A DNA stretch of 64,000 nucleotides from Tissierella_A sp964489715. Lineage in GTDB: Bacteria; Bacillota; Clostridia; Tissierellales; Tissierellaceae. The translations under genes were made by a program, and so were the position numbers. The notes under the pieces are model-generated. The model was not told the DNA's origin, did not search any database, and saw only the letters and a program-made list of their open reading frames with translations. Location: NCBI GenBank assembly GCA_964489715.1, contig CAZBAK010000001.1, forward strand, positions 1-64,000, written 5' to 3'. Shown here one piece after another: positions 25,710-33,669 of this stretch (positions within the stretch are counted from its first letter, which is position 1; each line of letters begins with the position of its first letter).

Positions 25710-26390
25710 TTGATAAAATTAGTAAACATAAGCAAAGAATATAAGAGCGGAGTTAAGGCCCTTTCAGATATAAATTTACAGATAAAAAAAGGAGAATTTG
25801 TATATATAGTTGGAGAAAGTGGAGCAGGTAAATCTACACTGGTAAAAATATTATTAAAAGAAGAAAACCCAACCACAGGAGAGATATTTTTAAACGATGT
25901 AGATGTTACAAATATAAATAATAGGAGGATACCCTATATTAGGAGAAATTTAGGGGTAGTCTTCCAAGACTTTAGGCTCTTAAATAATAAGACAGTATAC
26001 GAAAATATAGCTTTTGCTATGGAGATATTAGGATCTGATCCTAAAGATATTAGAAGACAAGTTCCTATAGTCTTAAGTAGAGTGGATTTAAGTAGAAAAT
26101 CATCCAGTTTCCCAGAAGAATTATCAGGTGGAGAGCAACAGAGAGTTTCTATAGCAAGGGCTATAGTAAATAATCCGCCGATACTTTTAGCTGATGAACC
26201 TACTGGAAACCTAGATCCGGACAACTCTTTACAGATCATGAAAATATTAAATGATATAAATGCAAGAGGTACAACTGTCATAATGGCTACCCATGCAAAA
26301 GAAATAGTTGACAACTTGAGACGAAGAGTTATAGAATTAAGAGACGGAGTTATTGTAAGGGATCAAAAAAGAGGTGGCTATGATGAGTAA
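25710..26390 (+). CDS. ftsE: Cell-division ABC ATPase FtsE
   Basis: A 226-residue ATPase: Walker A GESGAGKST, Q-loop GVVFQDFRLL, signature LSGGEQQR, Walker B LLADEPTGNLDPD. This is the MacB/FtsE type. With FtsX it couples ATP use in the cytoplasm to activation of a peptidoglycan hydrolase outside. The gene overlaps the start of ftsX. It opens the ftsE-ftsX-M23 hydrolase-ctpA cluster. Confidence 0.96.
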   Translation: MIKLVNISKEYKSGVKALSDINLQIKKGEFVYIVGESGAGKSTLVKILLKEENPTTGEIFLNDVDVTNINNRRIPYIRRNLGVVFQDFRLLNNKTVYENIAFAMEILGSDPKDIRRQVPIVLSRVDLSRKSSSFPEELSGGEQQRVSIARAIVNNPPILLADEPTGNLDPDNSLQIMKILNDINARGTTVIMATHAKEIVDNLRRRVIELRDGVIVRDQKRGGYDE

Positions 26391-27282
26391 ATATAGAATA
26401 ATGCAAAATACTTTTAAACAGAGTTTTAAAAGTATGTGGAGAAACCGCGGTATGGGTGTTGCATCTATATCCTCAATATCAGCTGTTCTTGTAATTTTAG
26501 GATTTGTTTTAATATTGATCATGAGTATAAGTGCTTTAGTCGTAGACGTACAAAATAAATTTGATGAAGTAGAAGTGTTTTTATCTCAAGAGGTCACTGA
26601 AGAAAACAAAAAAGAAATAGAAGATTTTGTAGAAAAACAAGATGCAGTAACATCTATAGAATATATATCTCAAGAAGATGCAATCCAAATAATGAAAGAA
26701 CAATGGGGAGACCAGGCAGATCTTCTAGATGGTATAGAAGAGAACACCTTACCTGATTCATATATATTAAAGGTAAAAGATATTCAAGATACAGAGAATA
26801 TAGTCGATAAGATAGATGAGATGCAAGGAGTAGATAAAATATCCTATCATAAAGAGATAATAGATAAGCTTACAACTCTAGCAAATTATATAAGAGTCGG
26901 AGGTATTGCAGTTATAGCAATACTTATAGCAATATCAGTATTTATAATTTCAAATACTATAAAACTGACAGTTTTATCTAGAAGAAGAGAGATTAACATT
27001 ATGAAATATGTTGGTGCTACTAATGCTTACATAAAAACGCCTTTTGTATTAGAGGGAATATTATTTGGAATTGTGGCAGCACTGATATCTATAGTAATAG
27101 TATATTTTGGATATGGATATTTATTTGACTCAATAAATGATAGATTATATGTGCTATTTAGTGTAATACTTGTACCACCTGAAACCATATTAAAAGATAT
27201 AGCAATTATGTTTTTGGTTATAGGATCTGGTATAGGTGCACTAGGAAGTATGGTATCTATGAGAAAGCATTTAAATGTTTAA
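26380..27282 (+). CDS. ftsX: Cell-division protein FtsX
   Basis: A permease-like protein of about 300 residues with one N-terminal span (about 20-42), an extracellular loop of about 120 residues (VEVFLSQEVTEENKKEIEDF region) and three C-terminal spans. The loop is the contact site for the hydrolase. ATG 26380 or the adjacent 26383 is preferred to GTG 26374, which overlaps the ribosome site AAAAGAGG. It overlaps the ftsE stop codon, indicating translational coupling. Confidence 0.95.
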   Translation: MMSKYRIMQNTFKQSFKSMWRNRGMGVASISSISAVLVILGFVLILIMSISALVVDVQNKFDEVEVFLSQEVTEENKKEIEDFVEKQDAVTSIEYISQEDAIQIMKEQWGDQADLLDGIEENTLPDSYILKVKDIQDTENIVDKIDEMQGVDKISYHKEIIDKLTTLANYIRVGGIAVIAILIAISVFIISNTIKLTVLSRRREINIMKYVGATNAYIKTPFVLEGILFGIVAALISIVIVYFGYGYLFDSINDRLYVLFSVILVPPETILKDIAIMFLVIGSGIGALGSMVSMRKHLNV

Positions 27283-27293
27283 AGGGGGAAAAT

Positions 27294-28547
27294 ATGTTTA
27301 AAAAAAATAGCAGGAAAATTTCAACGATTTTATTGTTTTCAATGGTTTTATCTCTAGGAAGTGCAAGCTTTGGTGAGAATGTAAAGAGTTTGAAAAATGA
27401 GCAAGATGGGATTAAAAAAGAAATAAAGACAACCCAAGAAAAACTTAAAGAGAAAAAACAAGAGACAAAATCAGTTGAACAGCAGATAAATGAGCTGGAT
27501 GAAGAAATGAATAAGGCATCTAAGGAACTTGTAAAAGTTGAAGATGAATTAGTAGAAATAGAAGACAATATAAAAAAGAATGAAGAAGAATTAAAGATTG
27601 CAGAAGATTTGCTAGCAGAAAAGCAAGAAAACTTTGAAGCTAGATTAAGAGTTATGTATATGAATGGTAATGTAGGATACTTAGAACTACTTCTTACATC
27701 TAATGATATAAAGGATTTCTTTTCTAGAAAAGATATGGTTAAGGCTATAGCTGAACAAGATAAGGAATTACTTTTAGTGATGAAAGAACAAAAGGAAATA
27801 ATAGAAGAAACAAAAAACAAATTAGAATCTCAAAGGGCGTCTTTAGCAGCAGCTAAAACTAAAATAGAATCCCGCAGGAAAGACTTAGAAGTAGCAACTC
27901 GTAAAAAAGAAACTCTAATGGCTAGACTGCAAGAAGACGTAGCCAATTATGAAAAAGAATATGATAAATTAAATAATTTTGCAGTAGAAATTGAAGATAA
28001 GATAGTTAAATTGCAAGAAGAGCAAAGAGCTAGAGAAGCAGAAAAAAGAGCAGCAGAAGAAGCTAAAAACAAACAAAGCGCTAGCTCATCCAGTGCTTCC
28101 TCAAGCAGTTCCGCAAGTGGGGGAAGCAGTTCATCTTCTTCCAGTGCTCCTACAAGTGGTAGGATGACTTGGCCAGTGCCTAGTTCTGGAAGAGTAAGCT
28201 CCTATTTTGGATATAGAATACATCCTATATTCCATACTAAAAAGATGCATACAGGTATCGATATACCAGCATCTTCAGGAAGTAACGTAGTGGCTTCTTC
28301 AGGTGGAACAGTTATTCATAGTGGATGGCTTGGTGGATATGGTAATGTAGTAATGATAGACCACGGTGGTGGAATAGTTACTCTTTATGCACATAACTCT
28401 TCTACTCTTGTAAGGGTAGGTCAATCTGTAGGAACAGGAACAGTGATTGCAAAAGTAGGTAGTACTGGAAATTCAACAGGACCTCATCTTCACTTTGAAG
28501 TTAGGAAAAATGGAAAATATATAGATCCACTTCCATGGGTAAGATAG
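27294..28547 (+). CDS. FtsEX-partner M23 peptidoglycan hydrolase (PcsB/EnvC-like)
   Basis: A 417-residue secreted protein. It has a signal peptide (about 1-27), a long coiled coil (about 30-260), a Ser-rich linker (about 262-292) and a C-terminal M23 metallopeptidase domain. The zinc ligands are in KMHTGIDIP and HLHFEVRKNGKYIDP, with the lysostaphin-type GGYGNVVMIDHG between. The coiled coil is the usual docking region for the FtsX loop, so FtsEX probably switches on this endopeptidase. It starts 11 bases after ftsX. Confidence 0.94.
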   Translation: MFKKNSRKISTILLFSMVLSLGSASFGENVKSLKNEQDGIKKEIKTTQEKLKEKKQETKSVEQQINELDEEMNKASKELVKVEDELVEIEDNIKKNEEELKIAEDLLAEKQENFEARLRVMYMNGNVGYLELLLTSNDIKDFFSRKDMVKAIAEQDKELLLVMKEQKEIIEETKNKLESQRASLAAAKTKIESRRKDLEVATRKKETLMARLQEDVANYEKEYDKLNNFAVEIEDKIVKLQEEQRAREAEKRAAEEAKNKQSASSSSASSSSSASGGSSSSSSSAPTSGRMTWPVPSSGRVSSYFGYRIHPIFHTKKMHTGIDIPASSGSNVVASSGGTVIHSGWLGGYGNVVMIDHGGGIVTLYAHNSSTLVRVGQSVGTGTVIAKVGSTGNSTGPHLHFEVRKNGKYIDPLPWVR

Positions 28548-28560
28548 ATCTATTATAAGA

Positions 28561-28592
28561 AATAAGGGGGCTTAGTTCCTCCTTATTTTTAT
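28561..28592 (+). terminator. Terminator after the M23 hydrolase
   Basis: AATAAGGGGG / CCTCCTTATT stem with TTTTTAT tail. ctpA then has its own upstream region. Confidence 0.75.
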
Positions 28593-28682
28593 ATTTAAAA
28601 TCCTTTTATACTTAATGAGGGATATGATAAAATGAATTAATATAGAAGTTTAAAGCACAAGTTTAAATTAGAGGTGATATAA

Positions 28683-29912
28683 ATGTCAAAGAAAAGATTG
28701 ATTACATTTTCTGTAATACTTATTTTATTAACAAATCTCATAACATTTTCTTTAAGCAATACTATCGGTCTTCAGACAGATTCTAAAGTAGTGATTAGTA
28801 AAGGTGAATATAATAATTTAGTATCTACAGCCAATGAGTTTTCAAAGGTAAAATTGCTAGAGTCTTTTATTCAAGAAAACTATCTCAAAGAAGTAGATGA
28901 TAAGAAGTTAATGGAAGGTCAATTAAAGGGTCTAGTATCTGCCTTGGATGATCCATATTCCCAATATTTAACTGCAGAAGAATACAATGATCTAAATCAA
29001 CAAACTTCAGGAGAATATGGAGGAATAGGAGTTATTGTAACTCCTGGAGAAGATAACTTTATAACAGTTGTTTCCCCTATAAAGGGAACTCCTGGTGAAA
29101 GGGCGGGACTTAAACCTGAAGACAAGATATTGGCAGTAGATGGTAAAGAATTTCTAGCTGAAAATATGGATAAGGCTGTTAGCTCTATGAAGGGAAAACC
29201 TAATACAGATGTTACTTTAACTATTTCAAGGAAAAACAAAGAAGGTGTGAATGAAACATTTGATGTAAAGTTGACTAGGGAAAAGATAAGGCTAGTAACA
29301 GTTGATTCAGAAATTATAGATAAGGATATTGCTTATATAAACATATCCTCCTTTGATGAATTGACCTATAAAGACTTTATGAAAGAGTTAAAGAGCTTAC
29401 AAGATCAAGATGTAAAGGGGCTTGTACTTGATTTGAGAAACAATCCTGGCGGACTTTTAGATGTGACAGCTGATATAGCAGATGAGTTACTAGGTGAAGG
29501 TGTAATAGTTTATACTGAGACAAGGGATGGAGAAAAAGAATACTATAAATCAAAAAAATCAAAAATAGACCTTCCCCTAGTGGTCTTAATAAACGGAGGA
29601 AGTGCAAGTGCTTCAGAGATACTTTCAGGTGCTATAAAAGATTATGAAAGAGGGGAGCTTATAGGAACTAAAACATTTGGAAAAGGAGTAGTTCAGAGAA
29701 TCAGTCCCCTACCTACAGATGATGGTTCAGCTATAAAGTTGACCATATCTGAATATTTTACCCCAAAGGGAACAAATATACATGGAATAGGTATAGAACC
29801 AGATATAAAAGTAGAACTCCCTGAAGATATAAATGGAATAGGAGTAGAATATTTAGATGAAGATACGCAACTTCAAAAAGCATTGGAAGTGATAAAGGGT
29901 AAAATAAAGTAA
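28683..29912 (+). CDS. ctpA: C-terminal processing serine protease (S41)
   Basis: A 409-residue secreted or membrane-anchored protease. It has an N-terminal signal/anchor (about 7-25) and a PDZ domain (about 108-190, GEYGGIGVIV then PGERAGLKPEDKILAVDG). In the catalytic S41 domain the serine is in NGGSASASEIL and the lysine in GTKTFGKGVVQ. It trims extracytoplasmic proteins and may regulate levels of the neighbouring cell-wall hydrolase. Length and motifs are complete. Confidence 0.95.
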   Translation: MSKKRLITFSVILILLTNLITFSLSNTIGLQTDSKVVISKGEYNNLVSTANEFSKVKLLESFIQENYLKEVDDKKLMEGQLKGLVSALDDPYSQYLTAEEYNDLNQQTSGEYGGIGVIVTPGEDNFITVVSPIKGTPGERAGLKPEDKILAVDGKEFLAENMDKAVSSMKGKPNTDVTLTISRKNKEGVNETFDVKLTREKIRLVTVDSEIIDKDIAYINISSFDELTYKDFMKELKSLQDQDVKGLVLDLRNNPGGLLDVTADIADELLGEGVIVYTETRDGEKEYYKSKKSKIDLPLVVLINGGSASASEILSGAIKDYERGELIGTKTFGKGVVQRISPLPTDDGSAIKLTISEYFTPKGTNIHGIGIEPDIKVELPEDINGIGVEYLDEDTQLQKALEVIKGKIK

Positions 29913-29946
29913 ACCTATCTATAAAAACTCATAATCCACAATGCAA

Positions 29947-29982
29947 AAAAACTCATTGGGAAATTATTCCTAATGAGTTTTT
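29947..29982 (+). terminator. Bidirectional terminator after ctpA
   Basis: Stem AAAAACTCATT / AATGAGTTTTT. It overlaps the 3' end of the convergent lipoprotein gene. Confidence 0.8.
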
Positions 29983-31559
29983 ATATCTTTTAAGTCTACG
30001 AAAGATATAACTGGTACCTTATTATCGTTAAAACTTATGGAAGGATTTATATATATAAGATCCTTTTCTGTATTTAAAAATATCTTGTCATCTTTAACTG
30101 AAGTTAGAAATTCTAGATTTTCTTCTTGTAAATCATATATATATATTGGATTATCAGAATTAGCTGGGGTTTTTTCTATTATAGCTAAATTATCCTTCAA
30201 AATAAAAATACTATCTACATCTATATCACTATAGGCCTTTGTAGTTGAATTTTTTATATTATAGAACCATAATGTTTTTTTATCGTTATTATTATTGTTT
30301 TTCAAATAGGCAATTGTATTTTTATTTATAAAGACTGGGTTTTCTCCCTGGTCAAGTAGGGTATCTTTTTTGAAATCATCTGTAATATATATTTCTTTAG
30401 AATTATCATCTTCCATAGCATAGATATAATTTCCTTGGAAATAATCGATTTGCTTAATATCCCCCTTCTTTTGGGATATGGATTTTACTTTCTTATCCTT
30501 ATTATTAAAACTATAGATCTTAGAATTGTTATTCTTTTTATCTACTAGAATAATTTCATCATCCTTCCAGGTGGCTAGGGATGGATTTATTTTCTCTTGG
30601 ATCTCAAGCCTATTGACCTTTAGATTGTCAAGTTCTAATAAATGAACTTCATTAGAATTTTTTGATGATTTAATTAAAAAAGCTTTATCTTTTTTATCAT
30701 TAAAATCCAAGGCAATTATTTTTTCCTTTGAGGTATAAAATTTTTCTTTTTTATCATTTTCTATATCATAGACCCATAAATTATAACTTGTATATTCATT
30801 ACCAACTTTTTCCTGTAAATAAAATATAAACTTATTTGAAATATAGTCTAGTATAGTTCCCTTGTCTATAAAAGATGAAACGGAATTTCTAGTGGATTTT
30901 ACTATTTCTCCACTGGTTAGATCAACTAGAACGTCTAAATTTATGATTGGATTATTTTTATTCTTAAGATCAACTGCATTTTCAAAACTTAAATTTAAGA
31001 AGGTATTATCATTTTCTTTTTTTATCTCTACATTAGGAAAAGTAGAGCTTGAAATTTTTAAGCTAGATTGTATTTTACTAATAGCTTCACTTATATCCAA
31101 ATTGGCCTTTATAGGCTCATAATTTTTATTTACTATCTTGAAATTTAATTTTTCCATTTCCTTAGAGGATAGATCTTCAAAATGTAATATAACTTGTGGG
31201 ACTACTAATTGATTTTCTGAAGCTTTATCCTTGTTTGAAATATGGATATTTACATCTCTATCAATTCTATCTATCTTGTCTATTGTTATACCTGAAGAGT
31301 TAACTATTCCAAGAGATATTAAAAGATTTGTATGTAGACCATTTTTAATCATTTCAATGCTGGGTTCTATAGATTGATAATTCTTAGATAGGGTAACTTT
31401 ATCTATAGTATAATCTAAATTAATAGATTCTTTATCAGACTCAATAACTTTTGATTTTTCCTTATCCCTATAGAATAGTGGACTTATTTCTCTATTTGTA
31501 CAACCGACAAACAGGGAAGAAATAAATAAGAAGGTAAGGATACGTAAAAAATATTTCAT
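29970..31559 (-). CDS. Large lipoprotein with beta-propeller-like C-terminus, unknown
   Basis: A 529-residue protein with a signal peptide ending in the lipobox FVGC (Cys near 20). Residues about 30-230 form an N-terminal region without a known motif. Residues about 235-525 show repeated short strands with WVYDIEND, LLELDN, KIYSFNNKD and IYIYDLQEE units, as in TolB/WD40-like propellers. The composition is rich in Asn and Lys. It is encoded opposite to its neighbours between ctpA and uvrB. The function is unknown; a surface sensor or scaffold is possible. Confidence 0.65.
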   Translation of the reverse strand: MKYFLRILTFLFISSLFVGCTNREISPLFYRDKEKSKVIESDKESINLDYTIDKVTLSKNYQSIEPSIEMIKNGLHTNLLISLGIVNSSGITIDKIDRIDRDVNIHISNKDKASENQLVVPQVILHFEDLSSKEMEKLNFKIVNKNYEPIKANLDISEAISKIQSSLKISSSTFPNVEIKKENDNTFLNLSFENAVDLKNKNNPIINLDVLVDLTSGEIVKSTRNSVSSFIDKGTILDYISNKFIFYLQEKVGNEYTSYNLWVYDIENDKKEKFYTSKEKIIALDFNDKKDKAFLIKSSKNSNEVHLLELDNLKVNRLEIQEKINPSLATWKDDEIILVDKKNNNSKIYSFNNKDKKVKSISQKKGDIKQIDYFQGNYIYAMEDDNSKEIYITDDFKKDTLLDQGENPVFINKNTIAYLKNNNNNDKKTLWFYNIKNSTTKAYSDIDVDSIFILKDNLAIIEKTPANSDNPIYIYDLQEENLEFLTSVKDDKIFLNTEKDLIYINPSISFNDNKVPVISFVDLKDIKTH

Positions 31560-31620
31560 GGAATCACACTCCTTAATCTATTCTACATTAAGAAGGTGAA
31601 TTTCTCAAGAAAAATATATT

Positions 31621-31648
31621 TTGACATTTAATGAAAGTATTATATAAT
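31621..31648 (+). promoter_or_regulatory. Sigma-A-type promoter of uvrBA
   Basis: TTGACA at 31621-31626, a 16-base spacer, TATAAT at 31643-31648: a near-consensus promoter 37 bases before the uvrB ATG. Confidence 0.85.
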
Positions 31649-31655
31649 ATAGTGA

Positions 31656-31669
31656 TGAACAAATGTTCA
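31656..31669 (+). promoter_or_regulatory. LexA/DinR-type SOS operator
   Basis: TGAACAAATGTTCA contains the GAAC-N4-GTTC core of the Gram-positive LexA box. It lies just downstream of the -10 at the expected transcription start, where LexA would block uvrBA until DNA damage. Confidence 0.8.
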
Positions 31670-31685
31670 AATGAGGTGAATATAT

Positions 31686-33647
31686 ATGAGTAAATTTAAG
31701 ATTAGTTCAAGTTTTAAACCAACTGGTGATCAGCCAGAGGCAATAGAATCATTAGTAAAGGGATTAAATAATGATTTGAAATATCAAACACTACTAGGAG
31801 TAACAGGCTCAGGGAAGACTTTTACCATGGCAAATATAATTGAAAAGGTTCAAAAGCCTACATTGGTAATAGCCCATAACAAGACACTTGCCTATCAACT
31901 AGCTAGTGAGTTTAAAGAGTTTTTTCCTGATAGTGCTGTGGAATATTTTGTAAGTTTTTATGATTATTATCAACCAGAAGCATATGTAGCGCACACTGAC
32001 ACTTATATAGCAAAGGATTCATCTGTAAATGATGAGATAAATAAACTTCGTCATTCAGCTACTTCAGCTTTATTTGAAAGACGAGATGTCATTGTGGTGG
32101 CTTCTGTTTCTTGTATATATGGTTTAGGAGATCCTATAGATTATAAGAATTTAATGGTATCTTTGAGGCCAGGAATGATAAAAGATAGAGATGAAGTTAT
32201 GAAAGAGCTTATAGATATCCAATATATGAGGAATGATATAAATTTTGTAGCTGGTACATTTAGAGTTCGTGGAGATATACTTGAGATATTTCCAGCTGCA
32301 TCCAATGAAAATACAGTTAGAGTAGAATTTTTTGGAGATGAGATTGAAAGAATAGTTGAAGTAAATCACCTAACAGGAGAAATAATAGGTTATAGAAAGC
32401 ATGTGTCAGTCTTTCCCGCTTCTCACTATGTTACAACTGAAGACAAGGTTAAAAGAGCTCTTGTTACAATTGAAGCCGAATTAGAAGAGAGGCTAAAGGT
32501 ATTGAGAGATGAGGATAAATTAGTTGAGGCCCAAAGACTGGAACAAAGAACTAGATATGATATGGAAATGTTAGAAGAAATGGGATTTTGTTCTGGAATT
32601 GAAAACTATTCTAGACATTTAACTGGGAGAGAAGCTGGAAGCAGACCCTATACCTTGATTGACTATTTCCCAGATGACTTTTTGATAATTACAGACGAGT
32701 CTCATGTTACTATTCCTCAGATAGGGGCCATGTATGAAGGAGACAGATCTAGAAAGATGAATCTTGTAGATTATGGTTTTAGACTACCTTCTGCACTTGA
32801 CAATAGACCTTTGAAGTTTACAGAATTTGAAGGCCTAATAAATCAGCTCTTATTTGTTTCTGCTACTCCAGGGAAATATGAATACGCTCATAGTCAAAAT
32901 TTAGTAGAGCAAATTATAAGGCCAACAGGACTCTTGGATCCTCTTATAGAGATAAAGCCTATAAATCACCAAGTAGATGATCTTGTAGAACAAATAAGAA
33001 AGACAATAGAGAAAGATGAAAGAGTTTTGGTTACAACTCTTACCAAGAAGATGGCAGAAGATCTAACAAAATATTTCAAAGAAATAGGTATAAAGGTGAA
33101 CTATCTACACTCTGATGTAGTTACTATGGAAAGAATGGAGATAATTAGAGATTTGCGTCTAGGTAAATACGATGTAATAGTTGGAATAAATCTTTTAAGA
33201 GAAGGACTAGATCTTCCAGAGGTTTCCCTTATTGCAATACTCGATGCAGATAAAGAAGGCTTCCTTAGATCAGAGACAGCTCTTACACAGACAGTGGGAA
33301 GAGCTGCTAGAAATGTAAATGGTAGAGTAATAATGTATGCCGATAGAATTACTAATTCTATGGAAAAAACTATTTCCGAAACTAATAGAAGAAGAAAAAT
33401 ACAAATTGAATATAATGAAAAACACAATATAGTCCCGACTACTATAAATAAGGCTGTAAGGGAAGTTATAGAGGCTACTATTGTAGCTGAAGAAAAGGTC
33501 AAATATGACGATAGTTTCTCAAAGGATGAAATAGAATCTATGGTAATAGGACTAGAAGGTGCTATGATGATAGCTGCTGAAGAATTAGATTTTGAAAAAG
33601 CAGCTGAAATAAGAGATAAAATGATAGAACTTAAAAAGATGTTGTGA
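31686..33647 (+). CDS. uvrB: Excinuclease ABC subunit B
   Basis: A 653-residue helicase-like damage-verification subunit. Walker A is GVTGSGKTFTMANI. The beta-hairpin region YYDYYQPEAYV, DESHVTIPQIGAMYEGDRSRK, and a C-terminal UVR domain (GLEGAMMIAAEELDFEKAAEIRDKM) for UvrC binding are all present. It works with UvrA and UvrC in nucleotide excision repair. The gene is driven by a consensus promoter with a LexA-type box. Confidence 0.97.
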   Translation: MSKFKISSSFKPTGDQPEAIESLVKGLNNDLKYQTLLGVTGSGKTFTMANIIEKVQKPTLVIAHNKTLAYQLASEFKEFFPDSAVEYFVSFYDYYQPEAYVAHTDTYIAKDSSVNDEINKLRHSATSALFERRDVIVVASVSCIYGLGDPIDYKNLMVSLRPGMIKDRDEVMKELIDIQYMRNDINFVAGTFRVRGDILEIFPAASNENTVRVEFFGDEIERIVEVNHLTGEIIGYRKHVSVFPASHYVTTEDKVKRALVTIEAELEERLKVLRDEDKLVEAQRLEQRTRYDMEMLEEMGFCSGIENYSRHLTGREAGSRPYTLIDYFPDDFLIITDESHVTIPQIGAMYEGDRSRKMNLVDYGFRLPSALDNRPLKFTEFEGLINQLLFVSATPGKYEYAHSQNLVEQIIRPTGLLDPLIEIKPINHQVDDLVEQIRKTIEKDERVLVTTLTKKMAEDLTKYFKEIGIKVNYLHSDVVTMERMEIIRDLRLGKYDVIVGINLLREGLDLPEVSLIAILDADKEGFLRSETALTQTVGRAARNVNGRVIMYADRITNSMEKTISETNRRRKIQIEYNEKHNIVPTTINKAVREVIEATIVAEEKVKYDDSFSKDEIESMVIGLEGAMMIAAEELDFEKAAEIRDKMIELKKML

Positions 33648-33669
33648 TTATTTAATTAGAGGTGAATAA

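Noticed and set aside
28081..28160. Repeat array (Ser codon run) as a DNA repeat element
   Set aside because: It is in frame inside the M23 hydrolase and encodes a flexible Ser-rich linker between coiled coil and catalytic domain.
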